A DNA stretch of 64,000 bases from Cribrihabitans_A pelagius (GTDB lineage Bacteria > Pseudomonadota > Alphaproteobacteria > Rhodobacterales > Rhodobacteraceae), in assembly GCF_048820915.1 (NCBI RefSeq), contig NZ_JBMERR010000014.1:76059-140058 (forward strand). The letters run 5' to 3'. The notes beneath the pieces were generated by a model. The model was given only the letters and a program-made list of their open reading frames with translations. It was not told where the DNA came from and searched no databases. Positions 17,187-25,982 of this stretch are shown in pieces; the stretch's first letter is position 1; each line of letters opens with the position of its first letter. The position numbers were made by a program, and so were the translations under genes.

Positions 17187-18533
17187 ATGAATTCTCATCA
17201 CAGAGATGTCCGAAAGATCGATCCCAGCCGCGGCGCAACGCTGGGCGACAACACGCCCAATGACAATGACCGGGTCGAGATCGGCCCGACCCAGCTGGCC
17301 TTCCGCGAATGGGAAGCCGCCGGGCTGCAGCTGCCCGACCTGCAGGCCATGCGCAAGTTCCGCTGGGAGCGGCTGACACGTTTCATCAACGATCGCGGCT
17401 ACGGCGGCATCCTGCTGTTCGACCCGCTGAACATCCGGTACATCACCGACAGCACCAACATGCAGCTGTGGAACACCCACAACCCCTTCCGGGCAGTGCT
17501 GCTGTGCGCCGATGGCTACCTCGTCATCTGGGATTACAAGCAATCGCCGTTCCTCAGCGAGTTCAACCCGCTGGTGCGGGAACAGCGCGCCGGGGCAGAT
17601 CTCTTCTACTTCGACCGGGGTGACAAGATCGATGTTGCGGCGGACAAGTTCTCGAACGAAGTCCGCATCCTTTTGCAAGAACACGCGGGCGGCAACAAAC
17701 GCCTGGCGGTCGACAAGGTCATGCTGCACGGGCTGCACGCGCTGCAGGCGCAAGGGCTTGAGATCATGCCCGGCGAGGAAGTCTCCGAGAAGTGCCGCGC
17801 GGTCAAGGGGCCGGACGAGATCCTGGCCATGCGCTGCGCCCATCACGCCTGCGAACAGGCGGTGGCAATCATGGAACAGGCCGCGCGCGAAGGTGTGCCG
17901 CAGGGCAACATGAGCGAAGATGACATCTGGGCGGTCCTGCACGCCGAGAACATCCGCCGCGGCGGCGAGTGGATCGAGACCCGGCTGCTCACCTCTGGCC
18001 CGCGAACCAACCCGTGGTTCCAGGAATGCGGCCCCCGGATCGTCCAGAACAATGAGATCGTCAGTTTCGATACCGACCTGGTCGGCGCCTACGGCATCTG
18101 CATCGACATTTCGCGCAGCTGGTGGATCGGCGATCAACCGCCCCGACCCGACATGATCTACGCCATGCAGCACGGATACGAGCATATCCAGGCCAACATG
18201 GAACTGCTGAAACCCGGCGCGAATATCGAAGACATCAGCCGCGCCTGCCACAAACTGGATGATCAGTTCCAGGCGCAGAAATACGGCTGCATGATGCACG
18301 GTGTCGGATTGTGTGATGAATGGCCGCTGATCGCCTATCCGGATCAGATGGTCGAAGGCGCCTTCGACTACGAGCTGGAGCCGGGAATGGTGCTGTGTGT
18401 CGAGGCGCTGGTCAGCCCCGAGGGCGGCGATTTCTCCATCAAGCTCGAAGATCAGGTGCTGATCACCGAGGACGGTTACGAAAACCTGACCCGCTACCCC
18501 TTCGATGAGCGCCTGATGGGCCAAACAACCTGA
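17187..18533 (+). CDS. dddP: DMSP lyase DddP (M24 metallopeptidase-fold)
   Basis: 448 aa, the length of known DddP enzymes, with the characteristic opening 'RKIDPSRGATLGDN' and 'DPLNIRYITDSTNMQLWNTH'. DddP cleaves dimethylsulfoniopropionate into dimethyl sulfide and acrylate in the cytoplasm. From established knowledge, the enzyme of Ruegeria lacuscaerulensis binds two metals through D295, D297, D307, H371, E406 and E421. The same residues occur here at the same numbers ('FDTDLVGAYGICID', 'MMHGVG', 'CVEALV', 'KLEDQ'). The ATG at 17187 follows a GAAGGGGG site. A BCCT transporter follows, a sensible importer for DMSP. A terminator lies just upstream. Confidence 0.95.
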   Translation: MNSHHRDVRKIDPSRGATLGDNTPNDNDRVEIGPTQLAFREWEAAGLQLPDLQAMRKFRWERLTRFINDRGYGGILLFDPLNIRYITDSTNMQLWNTHNPFRAVLLCADGYLVIWDYKQSPFLSEFNPLVREQRAGADLFYFDRGDKIDVAADKFSNEVRILLQEHAGGNKRLAVDKVMLHGLHALQAQGLEIMPGEEVSEKCRAVKGPDEILAMRCAHHACEQAVAIMEQAAREGVPQGNMSEDDIWAVLHAENIRRGGEWIETRLLTSGPRTNPWFQECGPRIVQNNEIVSFDTDLVGAYGICIDISRSWWIGDQPPRPDMIYAMQHGYEHIQANMELLKPGANIEDISRACHKLDDQFQAQKYGCMMHGVGLCDEWPLIAYPDQMVEGAFDYELEPGMVLCVEALVSPEGGDFSIKLEDQVLITEDGYENLTRYPFDERLMGQTT

Positions 18534-18564
18534 GCAGACACTCCAGCTCACCAATTTCTCGTCA

Positions 18565-18588
18565 ACAGCCCCCAAGGCCGGGGGCTGC
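18565..18588 (+). terminator. Hairpin between dddP and the BCCT gene
   Basis: CAGCCCC and GGGGCTG form a GC-rich stem around a short loop in the 89-bp gap after dddP. There is no T-run, so it may attenuate or stabilise rather than terminate. Confidence 0.4.
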
Positions 18589-18622
18589 TGGCGGACTTGT
18601 TTCACCAACCAGGGAGGAAAGC

Positions 18623-20293
18623 GTGAAACCACCTTTAGACCAATTGGAGATTCCAGTTTCAGAGAGCGGCTTTTACGCTGGCTTCTCTAAAAACGTGGCC
18701 GTCGGAGCCAAGCTGCTCGTTTCGGCGCTGATCGTCTGGGCGGTGGCTTTCCCCGAAAGCGCATCGACCGCTCTGGGCTCGTTCAACACGCTCATTCTTG
18801 GCGTGTTCAATTACTGGTACATCTACGCCGTCGCGTTTTTCCTCATCCTCTGCCTGGTTCTGGCGATCTTGCCTATCTCCGGCGGCTTGCGGTTGGGCCG
18901 CGATGATGAAAAGCCGGAGTTCTCTAATTTTTCCTGGTTCTCCATGATGTTCAGTGCGGGGATCGGGATCGGCATGCTGACCTTCGCCACCGCCGAACCG
19001 ATCTATCATTTCCAGAACAACCCTAACGTGATCCTCGGTGACGTCGCCGGCATGTCGGCCGAGACGGTGCGATCGGCCTACGTCTGGTCCTTCGCGCACT
19101 GGGGTCTGTCGGCTTGGGGCGCCTATGCGATCGCCGGGTTGGCCTTTGCCTATTTCTCTTACCGGCGCAATCTGCCGCTGACGGTGCGCACGGCGCTGAT
19201 CCCGCTGTTCGGAAAATCGCTGTCCGGGCCGCTGGGTCACGTGGTGGACATCGTATCGGTGGTTGCCATTGTTCTGGGCATCGCGCAGACGCTTGGGTTC
19301 GGCGTGGAGCAATTCGTGGCCGGTCTTGCACGCATTGGTGTCGGCGACTGGCTGCTGGTTGACGACGGAAACGGCGGCCAGAAAGCTTCCTTTGCCGCGA
19401 TCCTGTTCGCCCTTCTGGTCATCGTCGGTGCTTCCACGGCGTCAGCTCTGTCCGGCGTTGGACGCGGGATCAAGTGGCTGTCGAACCTGAACATGGGGCT
19501 GAGCTTCTTCCTGCTGGCCTTCTTCCTGATCTTCGGATCGACGCTGTTCGCCCTCGAGGTGTTCTTTGTCGGCATCTGGGACTACCTGCGCGCCCTGCCC
19601 GGCATCAGCTTTACCGTATGGTCCGATGACGGCACCGAACAGGGCGCCGCGCTGGCCGGATGGCAAGGCGGCTGGACCGTGTTCTACTGGGCCTGGTGGA
19701 TCGCGGTGACGCCATTCGTCGGCTTGTTCCTCGCCCGGATCTCGCGGGGGCGCACGGTGCGCGAATTCATCCTCGGCGCTATGATCATTCCGTCGATCAT
19801 GTGCTTCATCTGGTTCGCGTTCATCGGCGGCACCGCCATCGATCTGGAACTCAGTGGCGCGGCCGATAACGCGATCCTCGGCGTCGGGATTTCGGATCAG
19901 CTCTATGCCACGCTTTCGGTCTTGCTCACCGACGGGTTGACCTGGGTGTTTTCCGTCGTCGTGGTGATCCTGCTGCTGACCTACCTGGTGACATCGGCAG
20001 ACTCGGCCGTGTTGATCATCAACACCATCAATGCAGCCGGGGACGATGGCCCCAAGGCGCGCCCCCATATCATCTTCTGGGGATTTGCGCTGGCATTGGT
20101 TGTCGGAGCCTTGCTTGTGGTCGGCGGTCTCAAGGCCATTCAGACCGCGATGGTCATCGCCGCATTGCCGTTCAGCTTCGCGATGGTGCTGATGGGCTTT
20201 GCCCTGATCAAGGCAATCATCAACGACAGCCGCCGGAGCATGGCCGGAATCGCGTCGACCGTGGACGATGAGGACCGGTTTCCGGCCGAGTAA
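18623..20293 (+). CDS. BCCT-family betaine/carnitine/choline-type transporter
   Basis: 556 aa with about 12 membrane segments and the BCCT signature 'FYWAWWIAVTPFVGLFLARISRGRT'. It also has 'MFSAGIGIGMLTFATAEPIYHF', the glycine-rich stretch typical of the family. The GTG at 18623 is the start, with AGGGAGGA 8 bp before it. BCCT proteins import quaternary ammonium or sulfonium compounds such as betaine, carnitine or DMSP with Na+ or H+. Its place directly after dddP makes DMSP the best guess, but a betaine substrate fits the neighbouring methylated-amine genes too. A rho-independent terminator follows. Confidence 0.92.
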   Translation: MKPPLDQLEIPVSESGFYAGFSKNVAVGAKLLVSALIVWAVAFPESASTALGSFNTLILGVFNYWYIYAVAFFLILCLVLAILPISGGLRLGRDDEKPEFSNFSWFSMMFSAGIGIGMLTFATAEPIYHFQNNPNVILGDVAGMSAETVRSAYVWSFAHWGLSAWGAYAIAGLAFAYFSYRRNLPLTVRTALIPLFGKSLSGPLGHVVDIVSVVAIVLGIAQTLGFGVEQFVAGLARIGVGDWLLVDDGNGGQKASFAAILFALLVIVGASTASALSGVGRGIKWLSNLNMGLSFFLLAFFLIFGSTLFALEVFFVGIWDYLRALPGISFTVWSDDGTEQGAALAGWQGGWTVFYWAWWIAVTPFVGLFLARISRGRTVREFILGAMIIPSIMCFIWFAFIGGTAIDLELSGAADNAILGVGISDQLYATLSVLLTDGLTWVFSVVVVILLLTYLVTSADSAVLIINTINAAGDDGPKARPHIIFWGFALALVVGALLVVGGLKAIQTAMVIAALPFSFAMVLMGFALIKAIINDSRRSMAGIASTVDDEDRFPAE

Positions 20294-20311
20294 CGGCGCT
20301 CAATACTCCCG

Positions 20312-20345
20312 GAGCGCCCGTACGACCTGTCGCGGGCGCTCTTTC
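20312..20345 (+). terminator. Rho-independent terminator after the BCCT gene
   Basis: GAGCGCCCG (20312-20320) pairs with CGGGCGCTC (20333-20341), followed by TTTCT. It lies 19 bp past the transporter stop. Confidence 0.85.
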
Positions 20346-20463
20346 TGCAATCAATCCGCTGCAGGGCTTTGCCAGCTTGCTGACGCAACAGCAGCCGGGT
20401 GGTTTTCATTGCCGCGCGGAACATCAAGCATTTGTGCTGACCTGCTCCCCTCGGAACCCGCGT

Positions 20464-20640
20464 TTATAAGTTAGCTCTGTTCAGGGTTTGGTCCTCTTCT
20501 GACCGTTGGTGATACTCCCACGGGGTGAGCCCGTCTAGGCTCGTATGTGGGCGCTGGTGATTGTAATCGTCATGCCAGGCCGCAATCAGCTCCCGTGCGT
20601 GGCGCAGGTTGGCGAAGAAATGCGCGTTCAGATGGCGTAA
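20464..20640 (-). pseudogene. IS3-family OrfB transposase, C-terminal fragment
   Basis: The last about 58 residues of an IS3-group transposase remain: 'LNAHFFANLRHARELIAAW' and 'DYNHQRPHTSLDGLTPWEYH'. Similarity starts abruptly at about 20640, where an IS110 fragment begins, so one IS probably landed in or next to the other. The DDE core is missing. Confidence 0.85.
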
Positions 20641-20707
20641 TCGGGGCGCAGTCCCCGGGATCGCCGGTAGTCTTCTTGCCGGTAAGGCCACAACCGGGAG
20701 AACGACC

Positions 20708-20935
20708 ATGACCAGAGTTTTGTACGTGGGCCTCGACGTCTCAGTCGAGATGACCAGCATCTGTGTTGTCGATGCCGAGGGCGGAATGATCCTTGAGGCA
20801 AAGGCGGTCTCGGACCCTTCCGACATTGGAGAAGTGCTGGCTGGTATTGACGGCACCTTCGAGCGGGTTGGTTTCGAGGCCAGGCCACTGTCGCAGTGGC
20901 TTTTCAATGGCCTCACAAGCGCCGGACTGAATAGC
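20708..20935 (+). pseudogene. IS110-family transposase, N-terminal fragment
   Basis: The peptide 'MTRVLYVGLDVSVEMTSICVVD' followed by 'FERVGFEARPLSQWLFNGL' is the N-terminal RuvC-like (DEDD) domain of IS110 transposases, including the first Asp. The leader from about 20641 also looks like IS110. Similarity ends near 20935, where LysR-type sequence begins in another frame. Confidence 0.85.
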
Positions 20936-21503
20936 CCCGCGTTTCTTAGACGCCTTCGTGTCTCAGTTTCTGCTGCCGCTCGAAATCGTGGTCGCCTCCC
21001 CCATGGACCTGACACAGCAGCTGATCAGCGGCGAGCTGAACGCTGCCGTGGCGCCGTTCCGCAACCAGGTGCCCGAACTGGAGTATGTGGAACTATGCAG
21101 GGAGGAGCACAGGCTCTACTGTGCCCTGGGACATCCCTTGTTCTCTGAGCTGGACAGTGAAATCTGTCTTGAAACCATCGGGCGGTATCAGTTGTGCCAG
21201 CGATCATATGATATGCTGGTATCACCGGAACTCGGATCGCCCGAACCGATGGCGGTCGTGGCCAACATGGAGGCCATGGCGATGCTCATTGAAACCGGTC
21301 AGTTTCTAAGGCCACTGCCAACGCATTTCGCCCGCAGGCGGGTTGCAGAAGGCAATTTCCGGGAAATCAGGAATACCCAAATACGTTGGAACTCAACCTT
21401 CTATCTCGCAACCCGCCGTGTGCACGTTCTCAGACATGCCGTAGAACTGTTTGCTCAAGATCTGCAGAACGCCTGCCTTGATGAAACCAAGGCACGGGAA
21501 TGA
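20936..21503 (+). pseudogene. LysR-type regulator, C-terminal substrate-binding domain only
   Basis: About 188 residues of a LysR substrate-binding domain remain ('LPLEIVVASPMDLTQQLISGELNAAVAPF', 'ELEYVELCREEHRLYCALGHPL'). The DNA-binding N-terminus has been replaced by the IS110 fragment. A GTG at 20958 could start translation, but without the helix-turn-helix it cannot work as a normal regulator. It marks the broken left flank of element A. Confidence 0.8.
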
Positions 21504-21837
21504 AGCTCGAGTGCGAATAAATAGGCAGTAGCTGATCGGCATCTCTGTTGCGGGCCTTAGCATGGCATCGGGGGAATGCCGATGTCTCAAAAGGTAACGC
21601 GCGAAGCGAGTTTCCTAATTAGTACAGGTTGCACGCGCAGCAAATGGCTGCTTGGTTCCGCGTCTGAGTTGTCGGATCAATCTGCGGCGAAAGCACGGTT
21701 GCGGTCCAGGCAAAACTGGCACCTTTGAATGACCTCTTCGGTGACATCCGCTGCATCGCAACAATGAGTGTGCCGCACCTGCGAGGAGATGCTGCGCCAG
21801 CAAGATCCCGCAAGAGCCACGGCGGTAAAGTCCGCTT
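21504..21837. other. Stretch without a supported gene, left end of element A
   Basis: I see no convincing gene. A minus-strand frame runs in from the duplicated block at 21838; its first 45 codons (from 21972, TTG start overlapping the relaxase stop) are shared with the second copy, after which the two copies are unrelated. That suggests a truncated small membrane protein or a chance frame. Confidence 0.4.
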
Positions 21838-21968
21838 TGCCGCCGTTTGAACCTTGAGTTTGCAAAGGTCGCTTTTCTGCGCGTTCCTGCCGTCCAACAT
21901 AAGCGCAGCGACTCCCCCTACTGCCATAACCTCCAGGCTGAGAATTCCCAGCAGACCTTTCGCCGATG

Positions 21969-23582
21969 TCAAAAATCAAATCTCTGGTCTTGGGTGCCGC
22001 GTTGCAAGATCCCGGAAATGACAGGATCCTCCGGTAAATCCAGCTGCCTACGGCATACCGCGACCGCCTCAGCGTCCCGGGCAATTTCCATTCGGCGCTC
22101 GTGCAATGCGTCCTCAATGATCTCTGCGATGATCTTCAGAAGGATTTCGAGCAGCGACATGGCTGGTTCAAGCCTAGTATGCATCTCCAGGGGCAGCGGA
22201 CGTTCCGCAGCATCGCGCGGTCCATGCACCAGCTTGCCCCCACCGCCTTTTTTAATGGGCACCCATCGCAGCTGGTCTCTGCGGATCAATTCCAATCCCA
22301 AATTTAGTGCCTTAGCCTGTGCCCAAGCAACCGCAGCTTCCTCTTCCCGGGCACAAAGTGCTGCTTCCCGTTCGGCCAGTTTTTCTTCCTGCTGCGCAGC
22401 CCGTTCGGCCTTTTCTTTCAAGGACCCTTCCCTCGCCTCAACCTCCCTTTCCCTTCTCGAGACCATTTCTTCTCTGGCCGTGACCTCTGCCTCCTTCTTC
22501 TTCAAAGAATTTTCTTCCGCCGCGACGCGGCGTGCCTGCGCTTCCAGCGCCTGCTCCCTTTCCTCTAGCTGGGTCTCGAACCGAAGGTTCGCCAGCTGCT
22601 CTTCCGCGCGGGCTTTGGCACCGGTCTTGCGCGCGGCGTACTGCCTGGTGGTCAGGCGCTCGTGGCCAGGCCCTTTGCGAAGAAGCCCGCAAGGCCGGCC
22701 GACCGCTTCGTAGTAGCAGTCCTGGAAAGCTTTCATCGCCGCCGTGAAAGCAGCCTTCTCCGGGTTATTCCCAGATCTTTTCTTCCGGGCGGCATGCAGA
22801 TGGCGCCCGTTCTCTACCGACCATTCTTCGAGCTTTCTGGCATTGGCGGCCTCGACCCCGGCGCAAGCGGCCCTCCATTCGGCCAATGCCCTTTCGTGTT
22901 TTGCCATATTCTTTTTCTGGGTGACCCGGTTCTTGCTTAGGCGCGGCTTTTTTGGCTTCTTGGGTTTCGGCAGCAATTCCGGTTTCGGCAATGACGAAAG
23001 CGTCTGCGGCTTGTCATGCGCGGCCCGGTATTCCGCAGCCGCCGCTTTACCCACGTGCAGCTTGTTCGCATCCAACCGCGGATCGCCCGCATTCAGTGCG
23101 AGGATGTGCATGTGAACATGCGCCTCATCCAGGTGAATGACCCCAGCGAAGGCGACGCCTTCCGGCATCCGCTTCCGGAAATCCCGCACAGCCAAGTCCG
23201 CCCACCGGGCGATCTCCTTCTGGTGCCTTGCCCGATCCGCCAGGAAATCCTTGGACGCCATGGGGTGTGAATGGATCTCAGTGTACAATGTCGGCGCATC
23301 GGACCGCAGGCTGCGGCTGTAAGTTTTTCCGGATTTCGCGGTCACGGTTTCCCGGATTTCGCTGCATCGCCGATCGTGCAGCGCCTGAAGATCACTGACG
23401 GCCATCGCCCCTCGGCTCAGAACCGGCAGTGGCGCGCGCGGGTTTTCGACATGCATGGAGAAGTCTGGGTTGCGCTGCGCTTCCTCAAACACCTGACGCG
23501 CACAGTTCCACTGATCTTTGGTTCCCTTCAACTTCTTCGGCTTGCGAGAATAAGTTTCGATATGGACGAATTGGTATGCCAT
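21969..23582 (-). CDS. MobV/Mob_Pre-type relaxase (copy 1)
   Basis: A 537-aa protein. The N-terminal relaxase domain has the histidine motif 'HLDEAHVHMH' (residues 150-159), typical of the MOBV group (pMV158 MobM), and is followed by a long, highly charged coiled-coil (about 330-440, 'AQARRVAAEENSLKKKEAEV'). Such enzymes nick one strand at oriT and lead the DNA into a recipient through another element's conjugation machinery. No type IV secretion genes are present in the window, so mobilization would depend on help in trans. The protein is identical to the second copy at 55473-57086. It reads away from the module genes to its right. Confidence 0.9.
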   Translation of the reverse strand: MAYQFVHIETYSRKPKKLKGTKDQWNCARQVFEEAQRNPDFSMHVENPRAPLPVLSRGAMAVSDLQALHDRRCSEIRETVTAKSGKTYSRSLRSDAPTLYTEIHSHPMASKDFLADRARHQKEIARWADLAVRDFRKRMPEGVAFAGVIHLDEAHVHMHILALNAGDPRLDANKLHVGKAAAAEYRAAHDKPQTLSSLPKPELLPKPKKPKKPRLSKNRVTQKKNMAKHERALAEWRAACAGVEAANARKLEEWSVENGRHLHAARKKRSGNNPEKAAFTAAMKAFQDCYYEAVGRPCGLLRKGPGHERLTTRQYAARKTGAKARAEEQLANLRFETQLEEREQALEAQARRVAAEENSLKKKEAEVTAREEMVSRREREVEAREGSLKEKAERAAQQEEKLAEREAALCAREEEAAVAWAQAKALNLGLELIRRDQLRWVPIKKGGGGKLVHGPRDAAERPLPLEMHTRLEPAMSLLEILLKIIAEIIEDALHERRMEIARDAEAVAVCRRQLDLPEDPVISGILQRGTQDQRFDF

Positions 23583-23748
23583 TTCGCGGTACTCCTTTTT
23601 TCATTGAGTACGCGACCTCGGCGAAAACGCAAAAGCGGATCCGACCGATAACACCCTGTAAATTATTGGGTTTCTGTTGCCATATTGTTTTTCTGTGACT
23701 TGGGGCAGCACAGGATGATGCGCCGCACGCGCGCAAATGCTCCCCATA

Positions 23749-23788
23749 GGGACAGACTATAGGTAGCTGAAGCTACCTCGTCTGCCCC
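23749..23788. other. 40-bp imperfect palindrome upstream of relaxase 1, candidate oriT
   Basis: The core AGGTAGCTGAAGCTACCT (23761-23778) is a perfect 8+2+8 palindrome. Outside it, CAGAC/GTCTG and then GGG/CCC pair as well, giving three nested paired segments. It lies 167 bp upstream of the relaxase start, where MOBV origins usually lie, and is unchanged in the second copy. No nick site can be assigned by eye. Confidence 0.5.
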
Positions 23789-24053
23789 TTACGCCGGGGA
23801 GGCGCTCCAGCAGCCCTGCGGGTGCTTGCGCGGCCGGTTCCCGGCCTTGCATTGGGTTTGCTTTTGGTTGTCTCTATTGGGCTTCGAACTGCCTACACTT
23901 CGGCGCCAAACTACACCCGGCTTGGCCCTGACGCCCCGGTTACATTGCCATCACAGGAGTTCTGGACCCGCCCCGCCGGGGGCCAAGGATGCCTAATTGT
24001 TTTTCGATAATCTGGATAGGCGGAAGGTCTTCGGTTCCAATGCTCGCTGGCGA

Positions 24054-24212
24054 TCAGCTTGTCTTGTCCAGCCAGTCTATCAATGCGCGCCTGATCATTT
24101 CTGGGCGTGTCGGAACGTCAGGCTCGAGCCGCCGCCTTTCGTCGATCGCATCGATGAGTTCTCGCGGCAGTCTAAGCGTCAGAGCTGCTGTATCTTTCTT
24201 GGGAGGGGCCAT
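24054..24212 (-). CDS. Small ribbon-helix-helix DNA-binding protein
   Basis: 52 aa, reading 'MAPPKKDTAALTLRLPRELI' then 'DAIDERRRLEPDVPTRPEMIRRALIDWLDK'. This is the strand-helix-helix pattern of CopG/Arc-type repressors. A near-perfect 12-bp inverted repeat lies directly upstream in the divergent promoter, as expected for autorepression. It faces away from the 164-aa gene. The matching slot in element B holds a different small protein. No toxin partner is adjacent, so a plain repressor is more likely than an antitoxin. Confidence 0.75.
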   Translation of the reverse strand: MAPPKKDTAALTLRLPRELIDAIDERRRLEPDVPTRPEMIRRALIDWLDKTS

Positions 24213-24222
24213 TTCAATATTA

Positions 24223-24248
24223 CCATTTTGATGTTGACATCATAATGG
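24223..24248. promoter_or_regulatory. Operator-like inverted repeat overlapping a -35 box
   Basis: CCATTTTGATGT and ACATCATAATGG are inverted with one mismatch and a 2-bp spacer. TTGACA (24234-24239) overlaps the centre, with CATATT 17 bp further as a possible -10 for the rightward genes. Binding here would repress them. Confidence 0.6.
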
Positions 24249-24330
24249 CATTATCGCATATTGTGCGGGCGAGGCAAGAGCTGGAACCTCTTCCCCCACC
24301 CTCATCAATCCGATCTGCGAGGAGATCAGA

Positions 24331-24825
24331 ATGACTACAGCACGAGTTACCACGCGCGTGAGCGCGGCGAAAGACCTGCATCCTGCATTGAACGCCCCGG
24401 TTGCTGACCAGGCACCCACCCCGATTTTTTGGACGTTCGCCGCGCTGATCGACGCGGTGGAGTCCGCTGTCGAGATGGAGCGCGACCTGTCGCATGCGAT
24501 GAGCTGGGACCCGGCCATGTTGGGCTTTGCGGAAGAAGCCGAGAGCTGCTGGCAAGACTGCCTGCGCCTGGCCGGTGACATTCTTGCAGCGGCTCCGGCC
24601 TCCGCATCAGACCAGCCCTTGCAGCGCATGGCCATGCTGATGCACTTCCTCATTGAAGCCACAAGCCCGGACGAGGCGCTGCATTTCCATCAGCTGATGC
24701 ACGCGCACCGGGACCTTTTCACCACCGCGGATCCCGGGGTGATTCAGGCGCTGAACCGCGCAGCCCGGCAAGTCGATGCCATCGTGGAAATGGCAGTGAC
24801 AGCGCTGGGCTTCGCGCCGGTCTGA
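24331..24825 (+). CDS. Conserved 164-aa element protein, function unknown (element A)
   Basis: I do not recognise a family. It has the same length as its counterpart at 57891-58385. The first 26 residues ('MTTARVTTRVSAAKDLHPAL' and on) are identical in both, and so is almost all of their DNA, while the rest has diverged more. The body is acidic and helical, rich in Leu and Ala, with 'MERDLSHAMSWDPA' and a His-rich patch 'FHQLMHAHRDLF'. No signal peptide or membrane segment is seen. It is the first gene of the rightward module after the ribbon-helix-helix repressor. Confidence 0.8.
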   Translation: MTTARVTTRVSAAKDLHPALNAPVADQAPTPIFWTFAALIDAVESAVEMERDLSHAMSWDPAMLGFAEEAESCWQDCLRLAGDILAAAPASASDQPLQRMAMLMHFLIEATSPDEALHFHQLMHAHRDLFTTADPGVIQALNRAARQVDAIVEMAVTALGFAPV

Positions 24826-24983
24826 TTCCGCCCCTTCCTTTTCCTACTGACAAAACTTGACTTGGCACCCGCCACGGATCTCCCCGCCTGCGTCCGGCCA
24901 TGTCCTGTCCTTTTCCGAATTTACCCCGGCAGGCGCACCGCGCGCCCGCCGTCCCCTATCCCTTTGCCTGACTGGAGCTTTTC

Positions 24984-25889
24984 ATGACCCAATCCGCATA
25001 TCCGACGTTTCCGCTCACGATCCACGCCCATTGGCGCGAGACCGCCGCGAGCAAAGGCTTCGACATTCTGAAGCGCATCCGCGACCGTTACCACCTGCTG
25101 CTGGCGTGCCGGGCGTGCGGCGCAACGCACGTAAGCAAACTCTTTGTACTGATGAACAACCAGCCCCTCTGCCCGCACTGCATCGAGCACCGCTGGCAAG
25201 CTGACGCCAAGGCCGCCGGGCTGCAATGGGCCGGCCGCGATCCCGAGAGCCGTCACCATGGTTTCTACATTGCAGCCTGCGGCCACCGCCTGCGGCGGCA
25301 GTTCGAACTGGTCAAGAGAGCGGCCGAAGGGATCTGCGACTTGCGCTGCGAACTCTGCCATTCCCGGAAGGAACAAGAGGAAGCCGCCGCTCAGGGCTGG
25401 GAGCTGATCGGCCCCGGCCCGGACGGGGACCCGAACTATCGTCTGTACCGTCATCTGGAATGCGGGCACTCCCAAAGGGTGGCCCGTGCCAATATGCAAA
25501 CCGGACGGTTTGACTGTGGCGGGTGCGGCGAGAACTGGCCCGCGGCACCAAGCCATCTCTACGCCATGCAGTTCAAGCTTCCGAATGGCGCGCAGCTGGT
25601 GAAGCTGGGGTTTTCCCGGAACCCGGATTCCAGGCTGCGCCACCAGCTGCTGAAGCACTGCAGCGTGGTAGCACAGATCCTGAAGACCGTCCCCATGGAG
25701 ACCGGGCAACGTGCCCTGCAGACTGAGAAACGGCTGCACGCGCGTCTTAAGACCGCCTTTCCGGACAGTATTGCTCCACCCGTTCTTTATGCCGGATCCC
25801 TCAATGTCCGAAGCGAGATCTATTTCGCGGAGGTGACCCGGGAGATCGTCCGGATGCTGGACGAGAACGATACTGACAGCACCGCCTGA
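24984..25889 (+). CDS. Multi-zinc-ribbon protein with GIY-YIG-like (MUG113/T5orf172-type) domain (element A)
   Basis: 301 aa. Several CxxC pairs form zinc ribbons between residues 35 and 185 ('CRACGATH', 'CPHCIEHRW', 'CELCHSRK', 'CGGCGENW'). The C-terminal part (about 191-270) looks like a MUG113/T5orf172 GIY-YIG domain: 'YAMQFKLPNGAQLVKLGFSR', an arginine in 'DSRLRHQLL', and a glutamate in 'QTEKRLHARLK'. Such domains are often DNA nucleases, but activity is not proven here. The gene is retained in both elements (58537-59442) at the same length. It may act in element processing or host interaction. Confidence 0.75.
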   Translation: MTQSAYPTFPLTIHAHWRETAASKGFDILKRIRDRYHLLLACRACGATHVSKLFVLMNNQPLCPHCIEHRWQADAKAAGLQWAGRDPESRHHGFYIAACGHRLRRQFELVKRAAEGICDLRCELCHSRKEQEEAAAQGWELIGPGPDGDPNYRLYRHLECGHSQRVARANMQTGRFDCGGCGENWPAAPSHLYAMQFKLPNGAQLVKLGFSRNPDSRLRHQLLKHCSVVAQILKTVPMETGQRALQTEKRLHARLKTAFPDSIAPPVLYAGSLNVRSEIYFAEVTREIVRMLDENDTDSTA

Positions 25890-25982
25890 CGCTCCTTCAT
25901 CCGCCCTCTCAGCGCCGCCCCAGCCAACCCGGAGGCCGGGTGGGCGGTGCCCCTTTGTCTGCATTTTCTTCGGAGACAACCG

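Larger units (their letters stand above)
21838..23852. repeat. Near-identical 2,015-bp repeat, copy 1 (relaxase block)
   Basis: This block matches 55342-57356 at a constant offset of 33,504 bp. I find three differences: one synonymous base in the relaxase gene (near 22050) and two in the upstream region after 23780. Both edges are abrupt. The repeat carries the whole relaxase gene, its upstream region with a long palindrome, and the first 45 codons of a downstream frame. Confidence 0.95.

Noticed and set aside
20440..20449. CCTGCTCCC as a possible left att core of element A
   Set aside because: Only nine bases match the tRNA 3' end, in the opposite orientation to the other two cores, and the match does not extend. 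Chance is more likely.
24054..24825. Toxin-antitoxin pair (RHH protein plus 164-aa protein)
   Set aside because: The two genes are divergent rather than in one operon, the 164-aa protein is too large and unlike known toxins, and the RHH slot is exchangeable while the neighbour is conserved.
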